The position numbers and the translations under genes were made by a program. The notes under the pieces are model-generated. The model did not search any database, was not told the DNA's origin, and saw nothing but the letters and a program-made list of their open reading frames with translations. Below, in pieces: positions 31,020-42,688 of a stretch of 64,000 nucleotides of DNA (position 1 is the stretch's first letter; each line of letters starts with the position of its first letter). This DNA is from Lactarius indigo (taxonomy: Eukaryota > Basidiomycota > Agaricomycetes > Russulales > Russulaceae), in the NCBI GenBank assembly GCA_025766275.1, contig JAFKAC010000014.1:248001-312000 (forward strand), written 5' to 3'.

Positions 31020-31860
31020 TCACTCTATCATAGTCTCACAGACCTCGACTGACTGCATATATTGGACATCCCACCCTCTGGCGCGTATGTAGTATGGGTA
31101 AGCACCCAAAACAACAACCGTGCCATTCGTCGTCGCCATCAATTCAGCCATTTTCATGGAGCTGCAACTGGATATCTGTTGGGTCAACGTCATGGAACGG
31201 GCTAACGGTGGTACATTACCTTCGTCGACGAGCATACGGCGATGTCCGCTTTGTCCCGTCAAGGTAAACCGGACACCTCCTAGCTTACCACGATTGAAAA
31301 GCCGCATCTAACACTGGTAGTCGTTAGGGATGGGCGAGAGATTAACAAGGAGGAGCCGATAAGAGATAGCAAGATGGAGAAATAGATATTGTCGGGAAAA
31401 AGCCATAATTGAACATTAAATGGTTACAATATACTAATTATAAAGATATTATAGTTTTATAATAACCACCTATAGCCGCCTAAGTGTCATTTATAGTTAT
31501 TATAACGGCCACGGCTCCCGTTTTTTCCGACATGAAGTGACGAAAGCTCTCACGATCCGGAAGACGGAATGATGACGAGAGGCGGTAGCAGCAGGGATAT
31601 ATCTCGTTAAGTTAGCTGCATACCGTGCTTGTCATCGCCTGTCAACTTGAACTCAAAGTCCATGAGGTGAACCCAAGGGTGAACCTCTTAGTGGACATCC
31701 CTCTCCACTTAGCTTGGGGCAGCACGGCCTTCCATCCCAAGTCTTGTTGTATGTATTTACAGAACGGCATGCGACACCTCTTCTACTTACCAACGCGTCC
31801 GTCGATCAAGGGTGACAGCTCTTTCTGTGCAAGAGTCTTGGCGACCTAGACCACACTCTC
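31020..31860 (-). pseudogene. Decayed spliced gene of unknown family (copy 1)
   Basis: A paralogous locus lies at 39395-40088. The minus strand begins near 31850 with a LAQKELSPLIDGRV-like exon followed by a GTAAGT donor. Later come a LFNRG-ending exon (about 31310-31290, donor GTAAGC) and a TLTGQSGHRRMLVDE exon (about 31260-31222, donor GTAATG). After a CAACAG acceptor at about 31180 there is an exon running to about 31040. A 143-bp MITE-like element interrupts it. The peptide pattern matches no family I know. Exon phases and reading-frame integrity are uncertain, so I call it a probable pseudogene. Confidence 0.35.
31390..31532. mobile_element. MITE-like element with terminal inverted repeats
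   Basis: An AT-rich 143-bp block beginning TGTCGGGAAAAA and ending TTTTTTCCGACA, with imperfect inverted termini of about 12 bp. The paralogous locus at about 39795-39815 runs straight through (GAGAAATGG, then GTGACGAAGG) without this block, so the copy here is an insertion. The target duplication is at most a dinucleotide AT and is ambiguous. There is no coding capacity. Confidence 0.6.
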
Positions 31861-34120
31861 AGATCAGACCAGAAAGAGGGAACTTGAATCCAGCGAAGTG
31901 GGAAAGTTGGGTGGTTTGTGAACCAGTGGCGCTGCGCGACTGACACAGGTTTGTCACCTTTCCGCGCACCTCGGGCCGCCCGATTCAGAACTTTCCCGCG
32001 CATCGACCGACCCTGGGCCTTTCTGACACTACCTAACGTCTTCACCTTGGAAATGGTTCATGAGCCTCGCAGCGCAAACCAGGTTAAGTGAAGGAAACGT
32101 ATCACTAAAAGGTGCCCCCCGGGTTGCAGAACTGCGAGAAGGTACAAGTACGGGACAATATCGGAGCCCGCCGTCGATGCAGGCGAGCTATAGTGTTTTT
32201 AGGCGTTACCCGTATTTCGCGTCCGTGGCATCAGACGCCGAGAATTAAATTTCCCCCCACCCTGGCTTCTTGTGGCATTTTTCGGTTATCGGCCCGATGA
32301 ACGTGCTCGAAAGCGCGTGCGTGAGTAAACGTGGGCAGAGGGTGGAGAAGAGGGGAGTTAAAGTGAAAGCAGCCCGGGATGACGATAGGATAGGGGAATA
32401 ATATGAGAAGAATGACCCGAGATGTTGACGAAAGAGACGATGAGCAGAGCTGAGCAAAAGAACTCTTTGCGAAGATCGTTAGATCAATCGCGAAGGGAAT
32501 TTACCTAGAGAAGTACAAAGGGTTAGCGGCGCAGGGTCGAAAAAGACAAGAAGAGAGTCGATCTTGAAGTAGATGAGGGGTATGAGTCGAGCGATTGAGG
32601 AAAAGCGATTCGAGTGCCTTCGACTTTAAGGCCTGACCCGAAAGCTAGCTGAATCACACGAAATGCGAAGGAGAAAGGATGGGGGAGATCAACTGCCACA
32701 TTCCGAACGTGAACCCGAGGCTTTTATACATGCGGTCAGTACCTAAAGCCAAACGAAGTAAAATCGCGACTAAGTCGAAAGGTGTGAGGAAGGAAGTGTA
32801 AAAGTGGGAAAAGGTAAACTAAAAGTCGTAAGTGGAGAGGGAATCAACGGGTGGAAACACGAGGCGAGCGCGGGGAAAAGGGTACGAGTCATCGGAAAGT
32901 AGGAGAGTCGGAGAACAAGGGAGCGTGGCCGAACGACAGCGCCGGCGGTATCAACGACGCGCACTATGAGTACAAAGAAAAATGTCAGAAAAAGAAGGGT
33001 AAATTTAAACGATATTGGGCGCGCCTGTGCCCGAGACAGAGAGCGCGAACTAGAACAGTTCGACGAAGAGTCGTGGCTTGAGAGGCGATGGCGCGAAGTC
33101 GATCGGCCGAGGGTGAAGACATGAAGGAGGCGATGAAGACGTCGGGGAAAGCAAAGGAATGGTGAGTGGTGGAAGCATGGTAGACTTGAGGCCGTTGGCG
33201 TCGCAGTTGGGAGGCTTGAAGGCGACGTTAGCCCAGTACGGGCAATCGGGTGGCGTCCGACGATGACGGAAGAGACGGGGAAGATGGCGAGGCAAGGAAC
33301 GACAGATTTGACGACGAGATGAAGGAGGAAGGGTGAAAGACAAGGCGAGGCGAAGTGAGCGAGGACAGGTTGATGAGTTGGTGGTGATGGACGAGATAAG
33401 CGTGACGGGTGACAATTGCGGAGTGGCTGAGATACTCGGAAGCAGCCAGTTTCGGGCCCAAGGGCCGTGCTGCCGTTACACCGAGTTCAGATCTATGAGA
33501 AGTTTTACCGTAGTAGGCAGTGGGGCGTTTTTTTTTGGGACTTATGAAGGGGGGGTTCTTTATGCCGTTGTGGACATGTCTTGCGGCGGGAGAGTCTGTG
33601 GTGCGTGTCAATTATGTGGCGGTCAGTTTTGAATGGCGCTCAGCATGGGCATGCGGAATTGATGCGGACGTTTCCCCCGAGTCTCCGGGTCTGGATATGA
33701 ATCTGATCACAAAGGTGCCTGTGAACTTGTGAAGGTGTAAGGGGGCCATCCTGTCTTGTCGTCCTTCTCCCTTTCTGTGGTTGCGTGCCACAAGGGAGCG
33801 ACTCCCCTGGGCCCTGAGAGTTTCTGCGACCTCACCCAGTTTCCTTCGATCCACCTTAGATTCGAGTTGTCTTACTCTGGTATCTATTATTTCCCTCTAT
33901 GTTGATCCGATGCAATCAGGGAATTTTTCCCGCGCCTAACCTAGGATGACCACATGCTGACATCTTGATCCCAACTTCAGAGGACATGCCATTTACCCTC
34001 ATCCAGACTCCGGCCCAGCCGGACTATACACGCGCAAGATAGGATGACAGTAATAATGGATGGTAGGTCTTCGGCCACGAGACATTGACAATCTGTACTA
34101 AGAAAGCTCTTCGGAGCTTT
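31861..34120. other. Gene-poor stretch with strong purine strand bias
   Basis: From about 32280 to 33390 the plus strand is conspicuously rich in A and G, and minus-strand frames read as Ser/Pro/Leu-rich low complexity. None of these frames has a recognisable domain or convincing splice pattern. The left end (31960-32035) is a duplicated flank shared with 23.7 kb, and the right end (33990-34115) is the MFS 3' flank repeat. I see no RNA gene. Confidence 0.4.
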
Positions 34121-34444
34121 CCGGACAAAAAAGTACTAGTAGATTCAGTCTTGAGGAAGCTGGGACTTTGATGGGACGGGACCCGAAGTGGGAACTCACC
34201 ATTGTACGATGATCATCCAAGAATCGAGTCGGATCGTAAGGTGTTTAGGAAATGACCCCTCAAAAAGGACAAGGAGGAAGCAAATGTTGGGTATGCATAT
34301 TTGGAGGATCGTAGCCAAACAAGAACGGAAACCGGACGATGGTAATAGAATAATATAAATACGATTATCCTCTATCCTATATAAAATTATGTATTCGTCT
34401 AAGATCACGGTAGTGTGCATCGGATTCGACCTGCCCTTTCTCAT

Positions 34445-36209
34445 TTATTGTTTCCACATCTTCTTCGGAAGCTGCACAGCGACGCCCAACCCAACCCATA
34501 CCATTGTGAGCATCACCACATATGCAAAGTTTCCGCCCAACACGTTGTTCTCCAGTGAGAACGCGAACAGCGACGCGACAGCAGCAGGTCCGATCATGCG
34601 CTGAATCGAGACCATCGTTTGCGCGATTCCATTCGTAGCGCCGAGAGACCGCTTGTTGGGTGCAGCAGAGGATATGTACATAAATATTGCGCCTGATTGA
34701 TCCGCTTCAGTAAGGCTGCGCACAATGTAAAAAGACATGAACGACTCACTGAATCCCATGTCAGTGAAAGACATCGCCGTGATCTGCAGCGTGATGAGCA
34801 GTCCTGCTACCAGGTTCAGGCCGTGATTGGAATTATGTAACGCCAGGTTCTCGAGAGGGAGTAGAGTGTACACTGGGAAAAAAAGGATGACGCAGGCGAC
34901 AAAGATGCCCCGCGGGCCGAAGCGCTCGACCATGCGTGGGAAAGCAACCAATTGAACGACGCAGTTGATAATTCCATATCCTGCCATCCACAATCCAATA
35001 GAAGCGGGGCTCATGCTCAGCCCACCGAACTCGACAGACGTCGACCAGACGAGCGGGATGAGGGCCCCAGCCGCGATATCGAGGAGTGCAATCATCCCGT
35101 AATTCGCAACCGATACCACGACTGATCTCGTTAGCAAGGCCCGCAATGGTAACGTCTTCTCCGTATCCTCCGCATATCCATCCAAGATTTCATCCTCTCC
35201 CAACAGCTCTGAGTTGACCTCGCTGTCGGGCTGAACGATGGGCTCCCTCTTCACAGTCTAGATAAACATATAAGCACAGGACTCCTTTTACGAGTCGAGA
35301 TACCAACCTCCTCCAAGAAAATCGCGGCCAGGGTAAATGATAGGAGAGCATATGTAGCCGAGGCGAGACATGGCAGGAAGTATGGATATTCTCCCCAGAA
35401 AGGATGCGAGAACAGATTTGGCCACCGATCCTGTGGCCGCGATAATACACCACCAATGAAAGGCCTATATGTCCGGGTATTAGAGAAAGGACAAAACAAA
35501 GATATAACACGACAAACCCTATGGTGCTACCGACAGCCCAAGTTATTGTTATTAGCGAAAAGCCATGTGCCATGTTGGTTTCATCAGTGAGTTCGGCCAT
35601 CATACTCTTCATGACACCAGTGTTCCCATTAAGCATGCCGTTCAGACAACGACTATGTTTATTTAGTTAGAGTGAACCGCCCGACGGATCCGAGCTGAAC
35701 ATACCTGAAGACAAGCGCGGAGAAAGAGCGGGAAAGGCCAAAAAGGATGCTTGAGATAATAGTACCTAGAAGGCCGAATAGGAGAATGGGCTTGCGGCCT
35801 ACTTTATCGGAAAGGCGGCTCCATTGGAGTACGGTGACTGCCTCAGCAGCAAAAAACAAGGACACCTATGAATACCGTCAGGGCGCTACGGAAGAGACGA
35901 GAAGAGACGGGACATACTATGAGTCCCGCGTAGTATCCGACCTTCCTTTCGTCACCACCGACGATTGGGAGCTCACCAACAAGCTGAAGTGGTGTTAGGA
36001 AGAAGCTGTGTAATGGAAATTGAGGAACGTACCTGGTTTATGTAGGGGTTGATCGACTGAGAGGTGATTGGCTCACAGAGCTCTAACAAGAACAAGATGA
36101 CCATTTGGGTAGTAGGAAGAGGTGTTTTCTTTCGTGTGGGATTTGCATGACGCAGAAGGGGCGTGTCTTCCTGAGGCTCAGGAGTACCTTGGAGCGTCTT
36201 GGGAGACAT
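34445..36209 (-). CDS. MFS transporter, 12-TM (MFS5, second subfamily)
   Basis: ATG at 36209 (MSPKTLQGTPEPQEDTPLL), stop at 34445. Seven-exon plan as in MFS3 and MFS4, with every splice site present by eye. The MFS signature is WSRLSDKVGRKPILLFG. The central-loop exon starts TVKREPIVQPDSEVNSELL, and the last exon runs from YISSAAPNKRSLG to KKMWKQ. The gene and its 5' flank to about 37050 are very similar to MFS7 and its flank (40922-43650), a recent duplication of about 2.7 kb. Likely a proton-driven small-molecule exporter. Confidence 0.8.
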
Positions 36210-37443
36210 CGAAGAATAGGTGCTTCCAATGAGATCCCGGGCCAGTACGACGAAATTTATAGAGGATGGTGGTGAAATGGAAGCCGCCAACGCGGAGATC
36301 CGGAGGCATTTTTCAAGTTGTTCAAGGACTCAGAAAAAAAAAGGACTTAAGTTACCGGACATTTCGAATGCCGTTTTTGGGAAACGTTGAGTCAGAAGTA
36401 CCCACCTGTTTCAGCCTAAACGCAATGCGCCACAGGACTTGTCATCCCTGACGTCGGCATGCAATCACCGATCAACTCGATTCATCCCACGATGGCTTCC
36501 AAACGGGAATATATTGGTTCCGGCAATTTGACCACTTGGAGAGAAGTGCCAGTGGGTTGTCTCCTTCAGGCATTTTCCTCAGTCCGAAGCGCATCGGAGA
36601 ATCACTCCACCGTAAAGCCTGCTTAAATTAACAGGATTGCGTTACTGTAAACGCGCTAAGAAATTATAAATACTAGAGAGCGCCTGTTCTCTAGATGGTG
36701 CCGTTGAGAATCTATTCGGTGTAACTTCGCCCAAGAGGTCAATAATTATAAACTAATACCTGGAAAATAATTTTCGAGGATAAATTAAGAATAACTATAA
36801 TTAATCAGAATTACTTACCAGCTAAATAACCCATCTCGGCTGGCGCGGGCAATACAAGTTTCAAAGTTGTACCAGGATTTTCTAATGATTGAAAACCGAA
36901 TCCTTGATCAGATCAGGTCGCTGGATTGGCACACGATGGTCCACTTCGGGTACAGAAGCACTCAGCAAGCAACCTGGGAAATAGGATATTTAATCTTTAT
37001 GACATAGCCTTGGAAATAGCTTTATGTCCAAAGAGGGGTTTTCGCCGTGGTTCCGACCCCCCGAGGCATGTATGCCCATGCGGATACGTCAGGTAGTCAC
37101 TCCAGAAATCCACACCTGCAAGCGTTTCGACACAGCTCAGTGCAGTGCTACCCTGAGTCATCACATTCATGGGATTCCACACCCAATAATCCTACTAGTA
37201 CCCACTTCTCTCGCGTCATTGGCCCGGGAAGGAATGACGCCGAGCGCCTACTAAACTTTATACAGCACAGGAGAGCCGCATGCTCACATATCCCGAATCC
37301 GGCTCGCGAGAAAAGGATCCCTCGGAGCTTGACTGAGTGGAGAAAACCCTGACACGACGAGTCTAGTTGACTCGTGCACGAATCCAACACTCATCGTTAC
37401 TCGTCATCTGAATAGTTCTCAGTCAGTCCTTGTCCCATGATAC
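36210..37443. repeat. AT-rich 5' flank of MFS5, duplicated near MFS7
   Basis: An AT-rich block at about 36735-36850 (AATAATTATAAACTAATACC, then AATTACTTACCAGCTAAATA, then CCATCTCGGCT) matches 43365-43530 upstream of MFS7. It is followed near 37005-37050 by a weak copy of the dispersed block seen in the F-box flanks. No gene is supported; minus-strand frames at 37148-37390 show no domain. Confidence 0.45.
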
Positions 37444-38850
37444 CTATCCAGATCCATGACTCCACGCGTCCCTCGGAGGCGCAGGGGACAACCGCGCGCA
37501 TACCCCGCTAACGGGCACAACATAAACGAAGTTTCCACTCGAGACGTCATTTGTGGTGAAGAATGCGGAGACCCAATTCGTAGCGCCTAGTACAATCGTA
37601 CCCTGGACTGACGTCATCATCTGCGCAAGGGCCATTCGTAGTGTCTAGTAGCCGCTCTCTAGATGCAGGTAAAGATACCACGCACATGTGCCAGTGAACG
37701 CGGTACCTGAACAAGAAATTCCTCGGCGCAGACCAAAAAAAGAACCTACTGAATTCCATTCTGGAGGTGGCCAATGAAAACAGCCGCAGTGCCGCGAGGA
37801 CCTACCTATACGGTCATTTCTGATCCGCTGGCGGTAGGACGACAAAAGAGGTTCTCAAATGGGGACATGAAATAAAAATAAACCGCGGTGCTTGGGTCCA
37901 CGCCGAGAACCAAAGACGCGCTGCAGCCAAAACATCTCACTGCGCGCGGGAAGAAGAAGGCTGTTCATGCGCCCGTACCAGGACATCCACAAATCATATA
38001 GATATCGGACTTAAGGTTGAGTCCCCCAAACACCTTCGGTGCCGACCAGATCAGCGGGATGAGTGCAGTCGCTGCACTGGTGAAGATTACTATCTAACGA
38101 TTGAGATCACGAGCAGACAGCAACACGCCCCTCCATTTCCTTTTGCAATCGCGGCAAACGCCCTTGCTAGCGTCTTTGTTCGTCACAGAAGTCGAGTTGG
38201 CAATGATGGCACCTCTACGAATCCCCGGGGCACTGAATCGCGACTACTCAAAGACAGAAATTTTTCCAGTCTCCTGTTCAGTGCGACGACGAGACACAAT
38301 TACGATGATGTCCAAAAAAGTGGAGCATTAGCGCATTAATGAGCCTCGCGTCTTACCGACTCTGAAATTCCCAAGAACGTCTCTGCGAGCCGCACCTTAG
38401 GTACGTCGGCCGTGTTTTTTGTTCTTTTTTTATTTTTATTTTACGCACGCTGAGTGAGTGCTTACCGTATCAAAAGCTGAATTGAAAGACGAAGGGCCCT
38501 TGCTGTTGCAAGGAACAAGGGATCTGGGAGTGCTTTCTCTGTATTACGAGGGGAAGTTGCACCTCACGTGGAGGGTAGAGTATTTTCAGTTAAATGGAGC
38601 AGATGGAAAGGACACTGCCACCAGGTCCAAGTCCTGCGTGGTATCCGACCTTTCTTCCGCCACCATTGGGAGCTCGCTGATAAGTCAGGACAGATGTCGG
38701 TAATGGCAATTGACGAACGTAACTTACCTGGTTTAAGTAGGGTTTAATCGACTGAGACGCGATGGGTTCAGAAAACCATAAGAAGAGCAAGGCCTCTTCT
38801 ACGCGATGGAAATGCACCACGAACGGAAACACCTCATCCTATTACCCAGA
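37444..38850 (-). pseudogene. Heavily decayed MFS transporter relic (MFS6)
   Basis: The minus strand preserves an exon-1 end at about 38800-38730 (LWFSEPIASQSIKPYLNQ), a piece of the next exon (GGGRKVGYHAGLG), a stretch at about 38070-37960 equivalent to the PLVWS to SVGLW region, and a last-exon remnant at 37600-37500 (SGNFVYVV). The signature-loop exon and most helices are missing. Its upstream side (38880-39010) still resembles the flanks of MFS4 and MFS5. Confidence 0.6.
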
Positions 38851-39394
38851 TCGCCATCTTGCTTCCTGATGTTCAGGAGTACCTTGGAACTTCTTACTAA
38901 GTTCTTATGGGACATGCGAATTCAAAAGTGGGTTCCAATGAGACATCGCGATTGTATGGCAAAAGATTAATAGGCGATTGCGAAATGGAAGCCAGCGGAT
39001 TCCGGAAGCAAGGAGGACTTAACAGGAATTCGGTTATGATATCTTGGCCTGACGAGCCTGTTCCCACACTAACGCCAGTTGGAGCATCAAAGCATCGCCT
39101 CCCTGCTTTGGCAACAAGTTTGGCAAGTTCGAGAATTGGTCCACAGGACATACTGTATCGTCCTAATGTTGATGCGAGATAGGCTATGATGGCACCAAGA
39201 CAGTGCCGACTATAGGCGCACGGTCACTGACAGAGAAGCGAGTCGGCTCCTTGCGTTGTCCTCAGTCCCGCGGATCATGGTCACGGTTCCGACTAAGTCG
39301 ATCTCCCTGCACTTCACACAATCGTGCTCTACGCGAAAGAAATTCTCATTTTCCAAAATCAAACTGCGGCAGGGTGGCAGACGTACTTGATTTC

Positions 39395-40088
39395 ATTCTG
39401 TCGCAGACCTCCTCGACCGCGTATTTTGGACATTCTCATGCGGGTTACGTATGGTTCTGGTTGAGCACCCAAAACAACAACAGTTATCATTCATTGTCGC
39501 GATCGATGCAGCCATTTGTGGAGCCGCAACTGGATAGGTGTCAGGTCAACATCATAGAATAGCTGACAGCGGTACGGTACTTCCGTCGATGCGCGCACAC
39601 GACCGGTATCTGCTTTGTCTCGTCAAGGCAAACAGGGCGTCTCATCACGGTTGAGATCTTTGAGACCTTGAATTAGCTTACCCCGTTGAAGAGCCACACC
39701 TAATACCGGGTGGGCGTTCGAGATGGACGATACGTTGCCAGAAACAAGGAACTTGTCGTTTCCGAGGAGCCGATGAAAGTCACGCTGAGAAGACAGAGAA
39801 ATGGTAAGACGACGGTGACGAAGGTCCCACACGGGTTTCGAAAGCCGGAATGATGGGCGACCGTTGGTGATAAGAGTGGAGACATATTTGGATCTAAGTT
39901 AGCTGCATATAGTGCTTGACGTCGCCTGTCAATTTGCAGCCCATAAGGTGGACTTCCCTTCGTTCTCTACTTGGAACCGCACAGACCCTCCCGCCAAAGT
40001 CAGGTTGCGCTTCCAGAACAGCATGCGACACCCTTTCTACTACTGGCGCGTCGATCAAGGACGACAGCTCAGTTTGCACAAGAGCCAT
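39395..40088 (-). pseudogene. Decayed spliced gene of unknown family (copy 2)
   Basis: Paralogue of 31020-31860. It starts with ATG at about 40087 (MALVQTELSSLIDAPV, matching LAQKELSPLIDGRV in copy 1) and continues to a KLTGDVKH(Y)MQLT-like stretch. A further exon frame (about 39835-39680) ends GVALQRG before a GTAAGC donor, the same position as LFNRG in copy 1. Downstream, stops appear in the frame equivalent to copy 1's last exon. No family is recognised. Confidence 0.35.
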
Positions 40089-40409
40089 TGCGACCTAGGT
40101 CCTAAACCACAGATCGCGAATCTTGGTTGTTGGTGCTTTTAAACTGTTGGAGTTCTCCCTCTCTCAGATCAGGCTAGAAAGAGGAAACTTGAACCTAGCG
40201 AGTGGGAGAGCTGGACGCTCGGAAGTTTTCTTGCTGAAAATCATGTTCGACGATAGCCTGGAAGCAGAATATTGTCCCCGTGGCTGCGTTCCGAACTTTC
40301 CCACAACATCAATACATCTGCAAAATATCGGAGATTAAAACAAAAAAAATTAAATCATTTAATCATGCATCTGAATCTGGGACATGAAACTGTCGTCTCC
40401 TCTTGTTCG

Positions 40410-40433
40410 TTGTTTTTGCGACCGCAAAAACAA
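40410..40433. repeat. 24-bp palindrome with 11-bp perfect arms
   Basis: The arm TTGTTTTTGCG is followed after two bases by its exact reverse complement. It could form a hairpin or bind a dimeric factor. It lies in an intergenic region about 490 bp downstream of the MFS7 3' end, and no other copy was noticed. Confidence 0.6.
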
Positions 40434-40921
40434 GCAGCCTTTCCGGACCACCGTATACAAATACAGGGTTCAGGTTCGGGCCGTCACTCTAGATCTTGAT
40501 GGGTGACTAGGGGGCAACAGCGCGACTACTTGGTCGCATAATTTCGTGAGGTACCTATACAATAGTCGGCACAGGCCATTAAAGGAGAGAAATAAGATAT
40601 CGGAATAGTCTCGCATGGATGTGATCCTGTTGTGGCACACAGACGATGGCGTGATTCATTCTAGGGTTGAATCTTCACCGACCTGATAAACCACCGACTC
40701 GAAGGTGTCAGGAGATGCCGCGCCTCACCTGGGATGACCTCGTGAAATGCCACTACCTCAAGCTTGGTGCCATTCATCCTCGTCCAGACTCCGACTCCGG
40801 TCTAATCAAGCTACACGGATGGCGGTAGAATGATGTGAATACGATTGGCCTCTATATTATCTAAATTTGTCTAAGATAAAGGACAGTGTGCATCAGTTTC
40901 GACCTGCCCTTTCTCGCAAAT

Positions 40922-42688
40922 TTATTGTTTCCACATCTCCTTCGGAAGCTGCACAGCAACGCCCAGCCCAACCCATACCATGCCAAGCATCACCACGTAT
41001 GCAAAGTTTCCGCCCAACACGTTGTTCTCTAGTGAGAACGCGAAAAGCGACGCGACAGCAGCAGGTCCGATAGTGCGCTGGATCGAGACCATCGTTTGCG
41101 CGATTCCATTCGTAGCGCCGAGAGACTGCTTGTTGGGCGCAGCAGAGGATATGTACATGAATATCGCGCCTGGTCGAGCCGCATCACTTCAGTGATCACG
41201 CACAATGCAAGGTCCCGAACGACTCACTGAATCCCATGTCAGTGAAAGACATTGCCGTGATCTGTAGCATGATGAGCAGTCCTGCTGCCAGGTTCAGGCC
41301 GCCACTTGGATGGCGTAATGCCAGATTCTCGAGAGGGAGTAGAGTGTACACTAGGGAGAAAAGGATGACGCAGGCGATAAAGATCCCCCGCGGGCCGAAG
41401 CGCTCGACGAGGTGCGGAAAGGCACCTAGTTGAACGAAGCAGTTGATAATCCCATATCCTGCCATCCACAATCCAATAGAAGCGGGGCTCATGCTCAGCC
41501 CGCCGAACTCGACAGACGTTGACCAGACGAGAGGTACGAGAGCTCCAGCCGCGATATCGAGGAGTGCAATCATGCCGTAATTCGAAACCGATATCAAGAC
41601 TGGTCTCGTTAGCAAGGCCCGCAATGGTAATGGCTTCTCCATATCCTCCGCATATCCATCCAAGATTTCTTCCTCTCCCAACAGCTCTGAGTTGACCTCG
41701 CTGTCGGGCTGAACGATGGGCTCCCTCTTCACAGTCTAGACGGACATATAAGTACGGCGCTCCTTTACGAGTGGAGAGACCAACCTCCTCTAAGAAAATC
41801 GCGGCCAGGGTAAATGATAGGAGAGCATATGTAGCCGAGGCGAGACACGGCAGGAAGTATGGATATTCTCCCCAGAAAGGATGCGAGAACAGATTTGGCC
41901 ACCGATCCTGTGGCCGCGATAACACACCACCAATGAAAGGCCTATATGTCCGGGTATTAGAGAAAGGACAAAGGAAAGATGTAATAGACCAAACCCTATG
42001 GTGCTACCGACAGCCCAGGTTATTGTTATTAGCGAAAAGCCATGTGCCATGTTGGTTTCATCAGTGAGCTCGGCCATCATACTCTTCATGACACCAGTGT
42101 TCCCATTAAGCATGCCGTTCAGACAACGGCTATGTTTATTCAGTTAGAGTGAACTACAGCACGAATTCGAGCGCTGAACATACCTGAAGACAAGCGCGGA
42201 GAAAGAGCGGGAAAGGCCGAAAAGGATGCTCGAGATGATGGTACCTAGAAGGCCGAACAAGAGTACGGGCTTGCGCCCTACTTGATCGGAAAGGCGGCTC
42301 CATTGGAGTACGGTTACTGCCTCAGCAGCAAAATATAAGGACACCTATGAATACCGTCAGGGCGCTTCGGAAGAGACGAGAAGAGATGAGACATACTATG
42401 AGTCCCGCGTAGTATCCGACCTTCCTTTCGTCACCACCAACGACTGGGAGCTCACCAACGAGCTGAAGTGGTGTTAGGAAGAGGCTGTGTGATGAAAATT
42501 GAGGAGCGTACCTGGTTTATGTAGGGGTTGATCGACTGAGAGGTGATTGGCTCACAGAGCTCTAACAAGAACAAGATGAGCATCTGGTTAGTAGGAAGAG
42601 GTGTTTTCTTTCGAGGTGCATTTCCATGACGCAGAAGGGGCGTTTCCTCCTGGGGCTCGGGAGTACCTTGGAGCGTCTTGGGGGACAT
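40922..42688 (-). CDS. MFS transporter, 12-TM (MFS7, second subfamily)
   Basis: ATG at 42688 (MSPKTLQGTPEPQEETPLL), stop at 40922. Near-duplicate of MFS5 with the same seven exons. Landmarks are exon 1 ending PYINQ, the LVGELPVVGGDERKVGYYAG exon, the signature WSRLSDQVGRKPVLLFG, MMAELTDETNMA, SRPQDRWPNLFSHPFW, a central loop TVKREPIVQPDSEV, and a last exon ending KEMWKQ. No stop or frameshift is seen in the spliced frame. Probably a proton-coupled exporter of small organic molecules at a cell membrane. The cluster position suggests lineage-specific expansion of one transporter family. Confidence 0.8.

Noticed and set aside
12617..42688. A classical secondary-metabolite gene cluster
   Set aside because: P450s and transporters are present, but there is no polyketide synthase, peptide synthetase, terpene synthase, prenyltransferase or cluster-type regulator.
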